Positions 10,871 to 24,189 of a DNA stretch of 64,000 bases are shown one piece after another. The stretch comes from Larix kaempferi. Its lineage: Eukaryota; Streptophyta; Pinopsida; Pinales; Pinaceae. The stretch covers positions 2,094,001 to 2,158,000 of the forward strand of contig BSBM01000386.1 in assembly GCA_027924585.1 (NCBI GenBank), given 5' to 3'. How positions within the stretch are numbered: position 1 is the stretch's first letter; the number at the start of each line of letters is the position of its first letter. The position numbers and the translations under genes are program-made. The notes beneath the pieces were generated by a model that was not told the origin of the DNA, searched no databases, and saw nothing but the letters and a program-made list of their open reading frames with translations.

Positions 10871-11500
10871 TCCTACTGTACATCAGGTTTCTTTAATGGT
10901 ACATATGTATCTCTGGGGTCATTGTCATCTTTAGTCTCTACGGTGATGTTGCAATGCCCTATTTTTGGTGTCGTAGTCCTTTGGAGTACCGTCGGTTGTC
11001 CATTCGGTGCGACTTCATAAATTTTTCCGTGGATCGCCTGTTACACAGTGTGGGCTAAGGGATTTTTGTCTGAGGATGAGAACGATTGGCTGAAGCCAAT
11101 GGTAAGTTGTTCCCAAGATGTTATCCCACATCGTAGTTCTGCTGCGACATACCAGCTCCGTGGTACCTCGTCCAACATTTTTACGAATGCATGTACCCAT
11201 TCCTAGCGTGCTCTCGATCCCCATTGCTGTTGACAAGCATTCAGATGTGCCTTTGGGTCTCCTTGTCCGTCATATCGCAAATGGTCATCCTTCATAGCTT
11301 TGCCAAAATGAACCTCCATGAGGCATCGACATAGTGGCCAAGATGTGATGTTTGATTTATGCGCTGCCCACCATCGTGCAGGAGTAGCCTTCAAGGCTTC
11401 CTCCAGAGCCAGAAGATGCTATGGCTTTGACTCCTTTTCCTAAAATTTGGTGAGAAATGTGTCCAAGTTGGGAAATCCTTCATAGGTAGGTAACACATAC
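10870..11500 (-). pseudogene. Second capsid-like segment of EL2, downstream of protease
   Basis: In the same frame as the protease, after VLPTYEGFPNLDTFL, I read ATPARWWAAHKSNI, LRYDGQGDPKAHLNACQQQW, VHAFVKMLDEVPRSWY and SWEQLTIGFSQSF. This is the usual Gag capsid pattern: F/Y-x-G-x-x-DP..HL, a W-x-L-like helix, then SW..L...F. Stops lie at 11440 (TAG), about 11419 (TAG), 11203 (TAG) and 11041 (TAA). EL2 already has an upstream capsid (13500-13890), so this is a second one in an unusual position. Confidence 0.6.
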
Positions 11501-14244
11501 TCCTCCGATGCTACCATTCGCAGGGATTGGGTTATTCGTGCGCATCTTCGAAAGGACACTTCATGCAACCGGCTCTGCCAATTCTCAAGGGCCTTGTCTG
11601 AATTAGAGGATGCTAAGCTGTCACTGTGCCATCCTAGTTCTCCATTCGTGGTAGGGTTAACATAATCCTCAGAAATGTTGTACAAATTATCCCATCCTTC
11701 TGTAAACTCATCTCTAGCTGGCTCCGTATAGCGCAGCCCTTCTGCAGGATCTAGCAGTGCGATGACCCTCATTTTCTGATTCTCGAATGACATTTTCCTT
11801 TTCTTAAAGTTGATGATTGCTTGATTATCCATGGCCCAGTCGATCCCAAGTAGTACCAGATAGGGACTGGTGTTATCCACGATCTCAATAACATGAAAAT
11901 CTACATATGTTCTGAGCCCTTCAATTTCAACCGGAAGTTGACATACTCGATCGAGTGGAGTGACCTTGCTCTGGTTCGCCAGTCGCAGCTGTACTGGTGA
12001 CCAAGTCATTTGCGGTTTTCCCATCATCTCCCATGTCTATTTAGTCAGGAAATTCACATCCAAACCCAAATCCAAAATGATGGAGTCAACATCAAATTCT
12101 CCGACTTGTGCCAGCATCCACATCTCCCTACCTGTCTTCCTTTTATGTATGCAATTAACTCTCTATTCCAGTCGTGCGCCTCCTCGTCGTCGCAATATAC
12201 TAGCTATTTCTTCCAATGTGTCTAGGTCTTTGGCCAAATCCAGGAAACTTTCCAAGAAGGCTCCCAGGGTGTTTTCCTTCCTTTGCAACTTTGTCGAGTA
12301 GAACGTCGGTGGCATGTCGTAGATTTCTTCTTTGAGAAGTAGCTACCTCCGATTCCTCATTGCCTCCTGTGCTTTTAGGAAGACATCTTTTCAGCTTCAA
12401 CATCGAAGGTGACCTTCTTCCGTTGTGTTTGTGTTGGTCTAACATCGATGTGTGACCTATCGCCACATGTCACTGCCCCTCCTCTTGTCACTATTCCAAC
12501 CATCGCATGGCTATTCCTGGCTTCTGTCGATATCCTTTGCACAGCTGATGGCGCATTCTGATTATTTTGGTTCTGGTTCTGGGGTGGATTCTTAGTTTTC
12601 CATTTCACAATGAGCTAGGGGTAGTCCTCTACACTATGATTTATGGCACTGCAGCATGTACACTGCGGTGCCGGATTTGGATAGTCTCTTTGGTAGTTCC
12701 CTTGCTGTCCGCAATTGTAACAAATGATTAGACCTCTTCCTCGTCTAGCAGCTCTTCCACGTCCCATACCTACACCTCGGCCTCTGCGGAATCCTCCCCT
12801 AAAACCTCCATGCAGTGGTCCAATTTGTTGGTACTACGGTTGTCTATACTACTGCTGTTGATACTGTTGCTTCCCATATTGCGGTTGACCATATGGCGGT
12901 GGTGGATATTATGGGTGCCCATACTGCAGCCCGTATTTTCTTTGGTCGTATTTTTGTGGTTACCTATACTGTGACTGCTGCTGCACCACCAACAGCTCTT
13001 CTCCCTTCATAAAATACATATCGGTTGTTCGATCTTGCACCAGGTCATAGGCCCTGCAGTCCTTCTCATCGTGACCAACCGATCGACAAAACTTGCAGTA
13101 TAAGTTTGCTGGATTTGAAACCATCTTTTGCAGATATACGCAGCACTCTGGTCGATGCCCTCTGGTCTGACAGACAGTACACCATGACATGCCTCCTTGA
13201 TGAAGGGGGTTTGGCACCTCCGACTGCAAATACTCCCTGAACTCTAGGAAATTGTCCTTATGGTGCCCCTTAGTTCTGCATCTGGTGAACCATATATCTC
13301 CATGAGTTTCCTCGCCCTTCTTGATATCCTCCAGTTTCAATGTTAGATTGGCCAACTGTGCCTGAACTCTGTCCATTCCCATTCCTACTTCACCAATTGG
13401 TGAAGCCTCCAACTTCATCGCGATTTCTAATGCTTTTGCCTGTGTTGTGACTTTTGGTTGCATCAACAACCCTCAGATATGAGATACTAAGCTTGCAATG
13501 AACCATTCTTTGTGTTGCAACTCATTTATCGGGAAACTTACTTTTGCTATCAGCGTCTTGCACTGCCACTAACTCATTCAGGAATTGCTTAATCTCTTTA
13601 AGCTCAGTGACATATTGCGACTTAGATTTTGGTTTCTTAAATTCATCAATCATCACCGTTCTGACCTGCTCCAATGTTTTAGCTGATGTTCCCACCGTAA
13701 CCTTTACAAACTTCATGTACCAGTCTAACGCCCGACCCCTAAGGGTCATCGCTAACTATCCCATCTTTATAGCATCATCCTGAACTTGCTTTACAGTCCA
13801 GAGTGCTTCGCATATGAACCAATACTATTCGGGATCGTCTGTCCCGTTCCCCTAAAATGTGGGCATCTTTGCCTCATCTTCCATCCTAATGTTGCTAGTA
13901 TTGTTGTTCACTGAAGCACTACTCGTGCCGTTGCACGTAGGGAAACTCCGCGAATAGTTTAGATTTCTTCCTACAAAATTCGGAGTAGTTTGCAGGGTCA
14001 AAGGTACATGGTAACTTACGATTTGACCTCCTTCTTCCTATGGGGTAGACTTGTCAACATCTCCTTCGCAATAAGGTTGCTTCCTCCCTTGTGGTCCTGC
14101 CTCACAGTTCTCTGTTCTGGTCCTCTCAGGAGACTCTCTCTCAGTCCTCCTCTTCTTCTCAGGATGTCTAAATATCGCTCCACTCCTCAAGAGACCACAC
14201 TCTTCATCAACTTCCCTTTGAAACTCGTCGTCGCTCATGTCCAT
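11500..14244 (-). pseudogene. gag-pro: gag-protease of EL2 (decayed)
   Basis: The acidic start MDMSDDEF (ATG at 14244) aligns with the EL1 gag start. A capsid segment follows at about 13890-13500 (MTLRGRALDWYMKF, EFKKPKSKSQYVTELKEIKQ). Zinc knuckles, one still reading CKFCRSVGHDEKDC, lie at about 13350-12650 in a shifted frame. The protease (about 12110-11800) retains ILDLG and LLGIDWAMDN. At least two frameshifts and several stops make it non-functional. The homologous EL1 frame is intact. Confidence 0.8.
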
Positions 14245-14298
14245 CTACCACATCTTTCTGCCAGACTCTCATTTACACGATACCTTCACCCTCGCACA

Positions 14299-14790
14299 TC
14301 AATTCTTATACTCATCAAATGACATCCTCAATATTCCTTTTTCGCAGACAAACATTTTAATCCACAGTTTTAATGATGACAAGAATCTTCCTCTTGGCCC
14401 CCTGAAGAAAATTCTTTGGGCGTCCATGTACGACTTGATAGTATCTACCGCAAACTCAGTTATGTACCCTTTGAGGATACTTTCTACCCAAAAATCAACA
14501 TCTCGCGATACCTTGTTATCAACTTGCTTCAATTGCCGCACCAACTCTAGAGTCCAACAATCTAGTTCAATCTTTTGACAGTGGTTCTTGCGGAACGTCA
14601 ATAGTGTTATCCACTCATGCAATAACACTGGGAAATCGCAGAAAACGATTTCATGAATATCCAAGTAGATGTATCTTTCTAACCAACTAGTCGTTGTTTG
14701 TTTAGGATCTCACTTCTCTCTTTTTGCGAACTCCTCCACCTTCTTGTCGAACCACTCTTGGATCTTTGGTTTTGTCGGGTGCCACAGCAT
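14299..14790 (-). pseudogene. Pre-gag ORF of EL2 (decayed homologue of 2546-3031)
   Basis: Starts MLWHPTKPKIQEWFDKK at 14790, has one internal TGA after AKREK, then continues to a stop at 14299. It matches the EL1 pre-gag ORF along its length (WFD-K, E-F-A, NKVSRDVDFW, EFAVDT, LWIKM). Conserved order: primer-binding site, this ORF, gag. Confidence 0.7.
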
Positions 14791-14818
14791 ATCCTCTTTT
14801 CTTCTTCCTTAGGGTCCT

Positions 14819-14831
14819 GGCAACGGAACCA
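14819..14831 (-). promoter_or_regulatory. Primer-binding site (tRNA-Glu type), EL2
   Basis: TGGTTCCGTTGCC (minus strand), two bases from the LTR end (TGTTAACA). Single copy, unlike EL1. Confidence 0.75.
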
Positions 14832-14833
14832 TT

Positions 14834-15533
14834 TGTTAACACAGAATCTATTGACAGGGGTTCACTCTGCACTGTCGCCAACAAACTATCAACCCAAACT
14901 CCCTTATACATCGGCCCGGAAAGGTGTAACCCTTCCCAACAACACTTACAGAGCGAGTGAAGTCTCACCCGAGGTGGATAAGAGGGCTGCTGGAACCAAG
15001 TTTCCACGGTCGTGTAGAGGATATGCGCACATTACCTTCGCACTAACCAGAGATTATAACATTCATAACATATCATTAACTAGTCATTCGCATCTTAAAT
15101 CATTCATAGTTTCTAACACATCCATTTAGAACTTACTCAACGAAATATTCGCATTAATCAACAGAAAATATTCACATAATCCATTATTCATCATCGCATC
15201 ATTGCACAGAAACAAAATTCATATCATAACCGAACATCTCCATTCATTCATCAAAACCTGCGGAATAAACTTCGTAGAAACTGTCAAGTCATCATATCGC
15301 GGATACAAAACGAACCCAAAAGATAGGATTAATCTCCAAAAATTCGATGCCCTCAGGATTACAATCCTACTCTATTTATATTCTTTCATCTTATTACAAA
15401 ATGGTCCACATGACCGACTTGACCAATATAACAAATCTTATGCTTCCGCAAATGCTGCAAAGGGTCATTTTTCCGGAATGACCTTTTCGCACCTGTCGGC
15501 TTCCGCACTTCCTGCGGATCCATCCCGTGCCAA
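14834..15533 (-). repeat. 5' LTR of EL2
   Basis: About 700 bases, ending TGTTAACA beside the primer-binding site. The far end (TTGGCACGGG on the minus strand) lacks the first bases seen in the 3' copy and abuts a (TA)n run. A TATA-like TATAAATAGA (minus) is at 15371-15380. Confidence 0.85.
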
Positions 15534-15548
15534 ATATATATATATATA

Positions 15549-16018
15549 TTTTATTCCTTCTATATGTACTGGGGTTCAACCAACCGAACCAACACAGTAA
15601 TAACCCTTTACTTAGTCTATCATGAGATAAATAACTTACCTTAGGCTAATTACTAGATAATGGGTTTTGATGAAGAAAATCCTTGACGTCCTTTGCCGGG
15701 ACTAGAATGTCATGGAAATCCATAGGAGTTCTTAGTTTTACATAATATATTTTAACAAAGATTAACTTAGTGCTAATATTTAGGTCTTAGGAAGCATTTA
15801 CTGCCTCTCGACGGTTAAGGGTATCCTCGATAACCCTCTCTAGGGCTAACCGATAACCAAAACAACTTAAGTAACCTTCGATGAACGTCACTGTTCACTT
15901 AAGTGCTTATGGCACTAAGATAACATATGTCATCAAGCCATGGATTCCAATCCATTTCACCTCGTCTCCCTAGAGGATTCATGCCCTCAACGTTAGGTTG
16001 CATCATGAGCTCAATCTC
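15549..16018 (-). repeat. 3' LTR of EL3, distal piece
   Basis: Matches 23449-23915 closely (for example ggggttcaaccaacc, and ctcgacggttaagggtatcc in both). Ends at ATCTC, the target site of EL4. The left edge is a (TA)n run abutting the EL2 LTR. Confidence 0.85.
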
Positions 16019-19000
16019 TGTTGGGCTCCGGAATTGTCTTTTATAACGATGTTATTTACATTACTTTCCCATCCTATTTACTGTGATTTAATACATTTAT
16101 GTTCAATAAGGCTATCTTTTATTTTGCTTTATCAATTAAAATCTCGTAAATAAAAGAAATGCCTAATACATTATTTTTAATGTATTAAACGCAATATTAT
16201 GCAAAAGATAAGTATTTCGGTACTCCATCCGACCCTTCATCCAGTACTGACTTCCACACTTGGTTTGATTATGTTTTGGAGCATGTTTCTTATTTATTCA
16301 CTGGCTATTCCATGATGAACTGACTTACCTTTGTCTTCTACTTCTCGGTGGTTCTATTATACCTGCATATGCAAATTAAAATTATGAATTGAGAATAAAC
16401 ATTGGTTCACATTTTAAATTTAAACAAATAAAAATTGAAAAATAAAACATTAAAATAATTGTTATTTTACCTACCTTTTAACATAATTTTGTTTTAAATT
16501 TAAAATAATAACCAAATTTAAAATAATCAAAATTGTTATCACTTAAATTAGAATCATGATATTTTAATAATTTAATATTTTAAAAAAATCCATTATTCAT
16601 GTTAAGACATTTAAATCAAAGAACATAAAAACTCTTAGATACATGAGATCTCATGTACGTTTTAATTTAACCATGGCTTAAATATGTGGGTAAAAATGTA
16701 ATGGGTTTTTGTTTTATATGTGCAGGTCAAGGTCAAGGATCATGCAGGGCTTAAACAACGGAACACATCAAGGAACAAATCAAGCGCTGATTTAAATGTT
16801 CACGTGGAAGAAGGGAGGTTTAATACATATGGATTAAAAGATGAGGATGCATTCAACGGAACCCAATCCATTAACCATCAATCTAGCTCCAACATTCAGC
16901 AATTAATGTGTCCAACAACCTAGCAGGAAATCCACTCAGAATCTGGATTCGTGAAACTAATCGCAGTTACAGGTCATTTAGACCTTCATTCGGATTTCTG
17001 TTAAAAACGTGTTTTAACAGACAACAAATTTCGGGTTCGATCTGCGGGTAAACGAAGGCGAAATTGGAAATTCTGGAACATGGGTTTTGTGTGCAATAGG
17101 CCCATTTGGGCTTCGAGAAGGAATTTCTCCAAAATTCCAAGCCGTTTGAGAGAAAAACGTGGTTCTTTGAATCCCACTTGCCCAGAAAAACGGAAAAACG
17201 TGGCCGGCCATTTTTGAGTTGGTTCCTATTTCAGTGGGTTGTTTCTCCAGCTGTAGAGACTTGCTATTTTTAGATAGATCGACCCTGACCTGCTCTCTCT
17301 TTGTAAAACACTATATAAAGACCCCTAGGGTTGAGAGATGAGAAGAGAATTTGCGGCAAAATTCTAGTTCATATTGTAACTCGGTTTCTCTCGTTAATGA
17401 GAATTGGTTTTCCGGAAAGCAAGTTCTGTGTATAGACAATGTGTGAATCTCCAGGGAGCGACCATCTTTTGGATCGTATTTTTTTTTTCCTTTGAAATTG
17501 TGTTGTAGCTTTCACTTTTGTAAATTTAGAATTTGAATTAACTGTTTTTGTTTTGTGCAGGAGTGGAACATGTTTAGTTTGAATGCTCTTAGTTCATTTT
17601 ATTTCATTAACGCTTCCTGTAGAACATTTTCTTACATGTAGACTTGGTTCCTTGTTTGAAACTCCAAATTTAATATGTTGTACTTTTCTTGCCAGAATCG
17701 ATCTCTGTTAAATGCATTCTAAACGAGTTAGAATTGTATATATGTAGCAGGAATAAAACATGATGGAATTGATCGCTCGTAAATGAACTTGATGTTAAAT
17801 CTGAAATGGTATATATATATATATATGAGTTTAACCGGATTGAATTTGGGTTTCACGCTGCAATAACAAAGTAATTTTTCACACAGCTCTATCAAAATTT
17901 GAAGTCCCGGAGAAATAATAAAAGAAACACTTACAACATATAATCCTTTCAAATGCTTGGCTTCACTCTTATTCATCTTGGAACACATTCCTTAAATTCA
18001 TTTATGTAAAGGTCAAACCATTTTATTATTACGTCAACTTCCTCATTTGCTTATGAAGTTTGAATTGGAGTTTCTTTTATGTTTTAGGCACTATAGTTTT
18101 TACCTTTATGCTTTAAGAAGTTAGTTACATGAATTAAGTTTATGGTAAAGTAAGTGCAACAGTTTAATTTTTTATTTGTAAGCTTTATATTGTAGAATTT
18201 AGTTTGTAGTTTTGGAATTAAAATAATTTTTATAATTTTAGTTTGTAATTCATATTAGCTTATAGATTATATTAGTTTGTATTTTGAGATCATTTTTTAG
18301 TTTGTAATTAATATTAGTTTGTAATTTAGTTGGTAACTTAGTTTAAGTTAATAGTTTATTTTAGTCTATTTGAGTTTAGTTTATTTTTGCAAATTATCTT
18401 AGCTAACTCGTAATGTTTGGCTTGTAGCTTGTTTATGAACTGTGTTTTTGTTGCTAACATAGTTTATTCTGCAGAATTAGGAATGGTCGACCAAAGTTTA
18501 AGATTTTGTAGTTTGCTTTCACCTTCTTTCATCATTATAGTTAGATATTGCTTCAAATTCCTCCATAGTTAGCATTAGCCTCTTTCTCCTTCTTCTTTGT
18601 CAGTCTTTCTTCCTATTGTTGTAGGCTAACTCTCTCTTTTCTTTCTCAACCTTCTTCTGACATCTCATAGAAATAATTCCTCTATTTTGCTTAGAGTAGA
18701 TAGCTCCTTGTTAACTTAGCCTCTAAATAATCTCTCCATTGCTTCCTTTGCACTGTAAAATCATATGCATAAATCCAGCTGGTAATTAAATCATCCAAAA
18801 TTCTTATTTTTTCTAATTTAACTCATTTTCCTTCATTCGGACTGTCATTCGGACCGCCATTCAAACTGGCATTCGGATCGTCATTCAGACCTTTACTCTT
18901 TCTGCACTGTTTTAGGCCTTCTTCATAATCAAATTTCTTCTTACTTCTAATTAATGGTTTTAGATGTAATTTAACTTTTGTTTTATGTTATTTAGAGTTC

Positions 19001-19224
19001 TTGATCAAACTTCATCATTACTTCCTTTTTTCTCTTACTTCTTCTTAAACATTCTTTCAAACTTCTTCCAAAGTTAAGTTCTTCATATTTGATTTGCATC
19101 TTTAGTCAGCTTATGTTAGTTCAAGCCTTCAATCCTGCACATATAGTGATTGCATCTCATAAGCTCCATTTATGGGTTGACAATTTAAATATTGGAATTA
19201 TTTAATACATAATAAACACCAACA
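16019..19224 (+). mobile_element. EL4: putative 3.2 kb solo LTR
   Basis: It begins TGTTGGGCTCC and ends CACCAACA, with a perfect 5-base duplication ATCTC on both sides (16014-16018, 19225-19229), and splits the EL3 LTR exactly. Inside are a TATA-like box at 17311-17320, AT-rich sequence and no credible ORF. No internal direct repeat of its ends was seen, so a single long LTR left after LTR-LTR recombination is the simplest reading. A non-autonomous element with unrecognised LTRs is the alternative. A short tandem of cattcggac-type units lies at 18833-18890. Confidence 0.75.
17311..17320 (+). promoter_or_regulatory. Possible TATA box in EL4
   Basis: ctatataaag followed by a pyrimidine-rich leader-like stretch. 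Motif only. Confidence 0.35.
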
Positions 19225-19229
19225 ATCTC

Positions 19230-19383
19230 CTAAGTCTAGCATTCACAATTACAACTTAGGAATTAAATCACTTAATTGACAAGCTTTTCTAGTGGGGCCT
19301 TGGCCTTGAGCTCCTCACCATAAAACAAGTACAATTACATTTTTATTTAGAAAATAGAAGGGGTTTAAAAGAGGGATATTACA
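19230..19383 (-). repeat. 3' LTR of EL3, proximal piece
   Basis: Matches 23917-24070; begins TGTAATATCCC on the minus strand next to the purine tract. Continuous with 15549-16018 before EL4 inserted. Confidence 0.85.
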
Positions 19384-20116
19384 TCCTTCTCCCCTTAAGA
19401 ATAACACCGTCCATGGTGTTCATGCTTTCCAACCGTTTGTCTTCCACTCTTGGGTTCCTTTGTGCATCATTCATTTATCATATTTTGCTCTCTTTGTTAT
19501 TAAATTCGAACTTTCATGATTTTCGTAGGTTTTAAATGCTCATAACTTGTACTTTTCACAAACAACACCAATTGTTTTCTAGCATCTTATCATAAAATAC
19601 ATGCATACATAGGATTTTTCCAATAATCAATTAGAACATAAGAATAATTCTCCCTTGCAACATCCTGTTGTGGCCTTTTCAGGGCAACCCTTTTTATAGT
19701 TTGACCTTCTTACTAAGATCTTCTTTGTAATTTCCTGCCTCTGCGCAACTGTCAATCATACATTATATACATATAAATTATGATCTAAGATAATATTTTC
19801 TAAATTCTTGTCATGACACTTATTTCCAAGTACCTTTAGTCTTTCTCTACTTGCTTTTCCTTGAAAACAATATTATTAATGGTCATAACATAACATAACA
19901 CATGCATACTTCAACCTAAATATGTAAAATTTTAAGTATACAAGTTCATAACATAAGTATATGCACATACCTTGTGCACAACATGTGCACAGTAGGAAAC
20001 ACTTCCTAGTGTGCCATGTCACACTGGATAAGACTTTTTGTTCTGCTCCAGAGCCTCTGGCTCTACGTCATTAATAAAGTAGTCCATATGATCCAACAAA
20101 AAGTATTCCATGTGAG

Positions 20117-20282
20117 TCCTTTTTCCCCTCAAGCCTTCTCGCTTGAGTCCCGGAAAATTATTTTTCCCCTCAATCCCTCTCGCTTCAGTCCAGGACAAAT
20201 CTTTTTCCCCTCAATCCCTCTTGCTTGATTCCAGGACAACTCTTTTTCCCCTCAAGCCCTCTCGCTTGAGTCCAAGAAAATT
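20117..20282. repeat. 41-base tandem repeat, four copies
   Basis: The motif ttttcccctc starts at 20121, 20162, 20203 and 20244, giving an exact 41-base period. The first and last units contain the perfect inverted repeat CTCAAGC...GCTTGAG. Confidence 0.85.
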
Positions 20283-20630
20283 AAATATGATTGCAGCTGA
20301 CAACCCCCACACTCACTCAGTGCTCCTGAGTTTCTTTGAGTGTCCTAGGGAATTTTAAGCCTCTGAATCTTGGGATCAACCTCTCATAGCCATGCAGTGC
20401 TCCTACATTATATTTGGTAGTACGCCTACCAAAACACTTCTCGTGTTCAAATCCTTTTTCAATAAATGGGTAGTACTCCTACCAGAACACTTCTCGTGTT
20501 CTCAACTGCAGTTGTTCCATTTCTGGTTCAAGTCTGTGCTCCAGACTTAACCTTTCTTTCTCTTCAAGGTATTGCAGTGCTCCTGCATTAAACTGGTAGT
20601 GCTCCTACCTGAACACATATCGTGTTCTAT
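20128..20630. repeat. Cluster of short hairpins with recurring loops
   Basis: Perfect stems: CTCAAGC/GCTTGAG (20128-20147 and 20251-20270), ACTCA/TGAGT (20315-20331), TTTGGTAG/CTACCAAA (20413-20433), AACAC/GTGTT (20433-20447), GGTAG/CTACC (20469-20483 and 20595-20609), AGAACAC/GTGTTCT (20484-20502), AAGTCT/AGACTT (20530-20548), GAACAC/GTGTTC (20611-20627). Loops are mostly gtgctcc, ttctc or tgctc. Confidence 0.75.
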
Positions 20631-21900
20631 ACCCAACTGTAGGTGTTCCTTTTTGGCCCAAATCTTTGCTCTAGACTTGGCCTTCTCTTCTTCATTCTTC
20701 TTTGCTTAGCTTTATTTTAATTTAAGTTAGATTTATTTTAATTTGCATGGCGCCTCCCTCCCCCTCCTACTTATCTTATTAGGGTAAGGGTTTTATTATT
20801 TGTAGAGTTATCTTTTAATTTCTCTTGATACTCTCAAGATTTTCACTTCTCTTGTCATATTGTCTCATGTGCATGCATCGATGTCTCATAACATTGCATT
20901 AGTGAACTCTTGGTTCTCATTGTGGCTCTAATGCCACTATCATGGCCAACCTCCTTTACCAACACAAGCTTTAAGTTGATCCCATTGCACATGAAAATCT
21001 ATTAAGTTTGACAACCATATAGAGGCGTTCACTTACAGTGATTTTTACGAAATCCTTTTGGTTTAGCGATCCTCTCTCCATTGTTTATCTTTGGTTCTTA
21101 ATTGCCAAGCCCTTACTTCATGTGATCATTTCCTCGCAAACATAATCCAAATAGGTATATTAGCTAAAAACTCATGGCGGTAAAGTGTCAATCACAAAAA
21201 CATATTCACAATATTTTTGTATCACATAACACCTTACATAATCATAATATCATCAATTTGGTAAGCAATAGATTCACCTATTTACTTATCAATATATCTC
21301 TGCATGAGTCTCTAATCTTTATTCAGAATCTTACACTCTACTTCATGCATAATATGTATCATGCCCCTTGTCTTTCAACAAGTCCCGCAGATATTAACAA
21401 TCTTACGGCCATAAGTTGCAATGTTAACACATAGCATTGATTGTTCTCTTTTCATTAACTTTGGTTTCTTATTAGGTGTACTAACTTGTCCCCTTGATAA
21501 CTTTACAACCTTTTTAATAATTCAAATGGTCATTCTACTCACCACTCAACTATTTTCAGCTTGCGTCTATAAATTTACAAGACTATTGCAAAGCAATCAA
21601 GAAAATTCTACAGAACACTTTCATTTCTTTCTGAATGCATCAAGGGCAAAATAATATCCCAACTTCCTCTTTTGGTAATCAACATAGTACAAAATACTAA
21701 ATCAAAACGAAATCATTAATCCTTATGCTTACAGTTTTGAATCCACAATTTTTGTTGGTCAAGGTGATAACATACCTCGCCATAAAATTCAACTTTTTCA
21801 TCTATGAGGAAGATGGAGTGGAACGTTTTTCCTTGATATCGATACAAACAGACAATACATTAGTCATCATGGTTATTAAATCAACATATTCATAGATAAT

Positions 21901-22246
21901 CACACTTTTGACAAACTTTTCCCTACATATAATAAATATGCAAAAGGGATTCAAATGTTAGTATGAAAACATAGTCTACTATCTTGTCTAAATCTCATAT
22001 CCAGACAATTTACTGCTATAGGATAACAAATCTTTAACACGCGTTCCATAAATTCTTTTCACTAAATCTAAATCACACTTTTGACAAACTTTTCCCTACA
22101 TATAATAAATATGCAAAAGGGATTCAAATGTTAGTATGAAAACATAGTCTACTATCTTGTCTAAATCTCATATCCAGACAATTTACTACTATAGGATAGC
22201 AAATCTTTAACATGCGTTCCATAAATTCCTTTCACTAAATCTATGA
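21901..22246. repeat. 173-base tandem duplication
   Basis: The block beginning cacacttttgacaaactttt at 21901 recurs at 22074 with only a few differences. Confidence 0.85.
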
Positions 22247-22440
22247 TTGTATCTCTACCCTTTATCCAAGATACCATGCAATCTTACTAGAAGAATGCTA
22301 CTCCTTGAGTACCATATTAAAGTTCATACTACTAGTACAATAAAGGATGGAACATGGTAGTGTTACCTCATTGGTTCAACCTCTTTATATTTTCATACCT
22401 CATGTTGGGCCCACATAGGCCCTAGTGCTGTAACTTCAAC

Positions 22441-22450
22441 CCTAATACCA
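22441..22450 (-). promoter_or_regulatory. Primer-binding site of EL3 (initiator Met-like)
   Basis: TGGTATTAGG on the minus strand, three bases from the LTR end, a variant of TGGTATCAGAG. Confidence 0.6.
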
Positions 22451-22453
22451 CTT

Positions 22454-24070
<1,617 letters not shown>

Positions 24071-24189
24071 ATTCCTCAATTAGGTCATCTGACTCTTATT
24101 TCCCTAGTTGATCATGGTCTCTCCCTATGATCATTACCTAGTATAAAAAACCTCCTATAGGTGTCCCCATATCCCACTCAAAGATCATT

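Larger units (their letters stand above)
6937..15533 (-). mobile_element. EL2: decayed gypsy-like element related to EL1
   Basis: The 5' LTR is 14834-15533 and the truncated 3' LTR is 6937-7390; they are highly similar over their shared ~450 bases. The order on the minus strand is LTR, tRNA-Glu-type primer-binding site, pre-gag ORF, gag with zinc knuckles, protease, a second capsid-like segment, ~600 non-coding bases, a large ORF with coiled coil, polypurine tract, LTR. No RT, RNase H or integrase motif was found in any frame I read, so it looks non-autonomous. Many in-frame stops and several frameshifts make all its genes pseudogenes. Confidence 0.85.
19384..22453 (-). other. EL3 internal region, non-coding
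   Basis: Three kilobases with no convincing ORF on either strand. It contains a polypurine tract, a 41-base tandem repeat (20117-20282), a cluster of short hairpins (20128-20630), a 173-base tandem duplication (21901-22246) and a primer-binding site. Confidence 0.6.
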
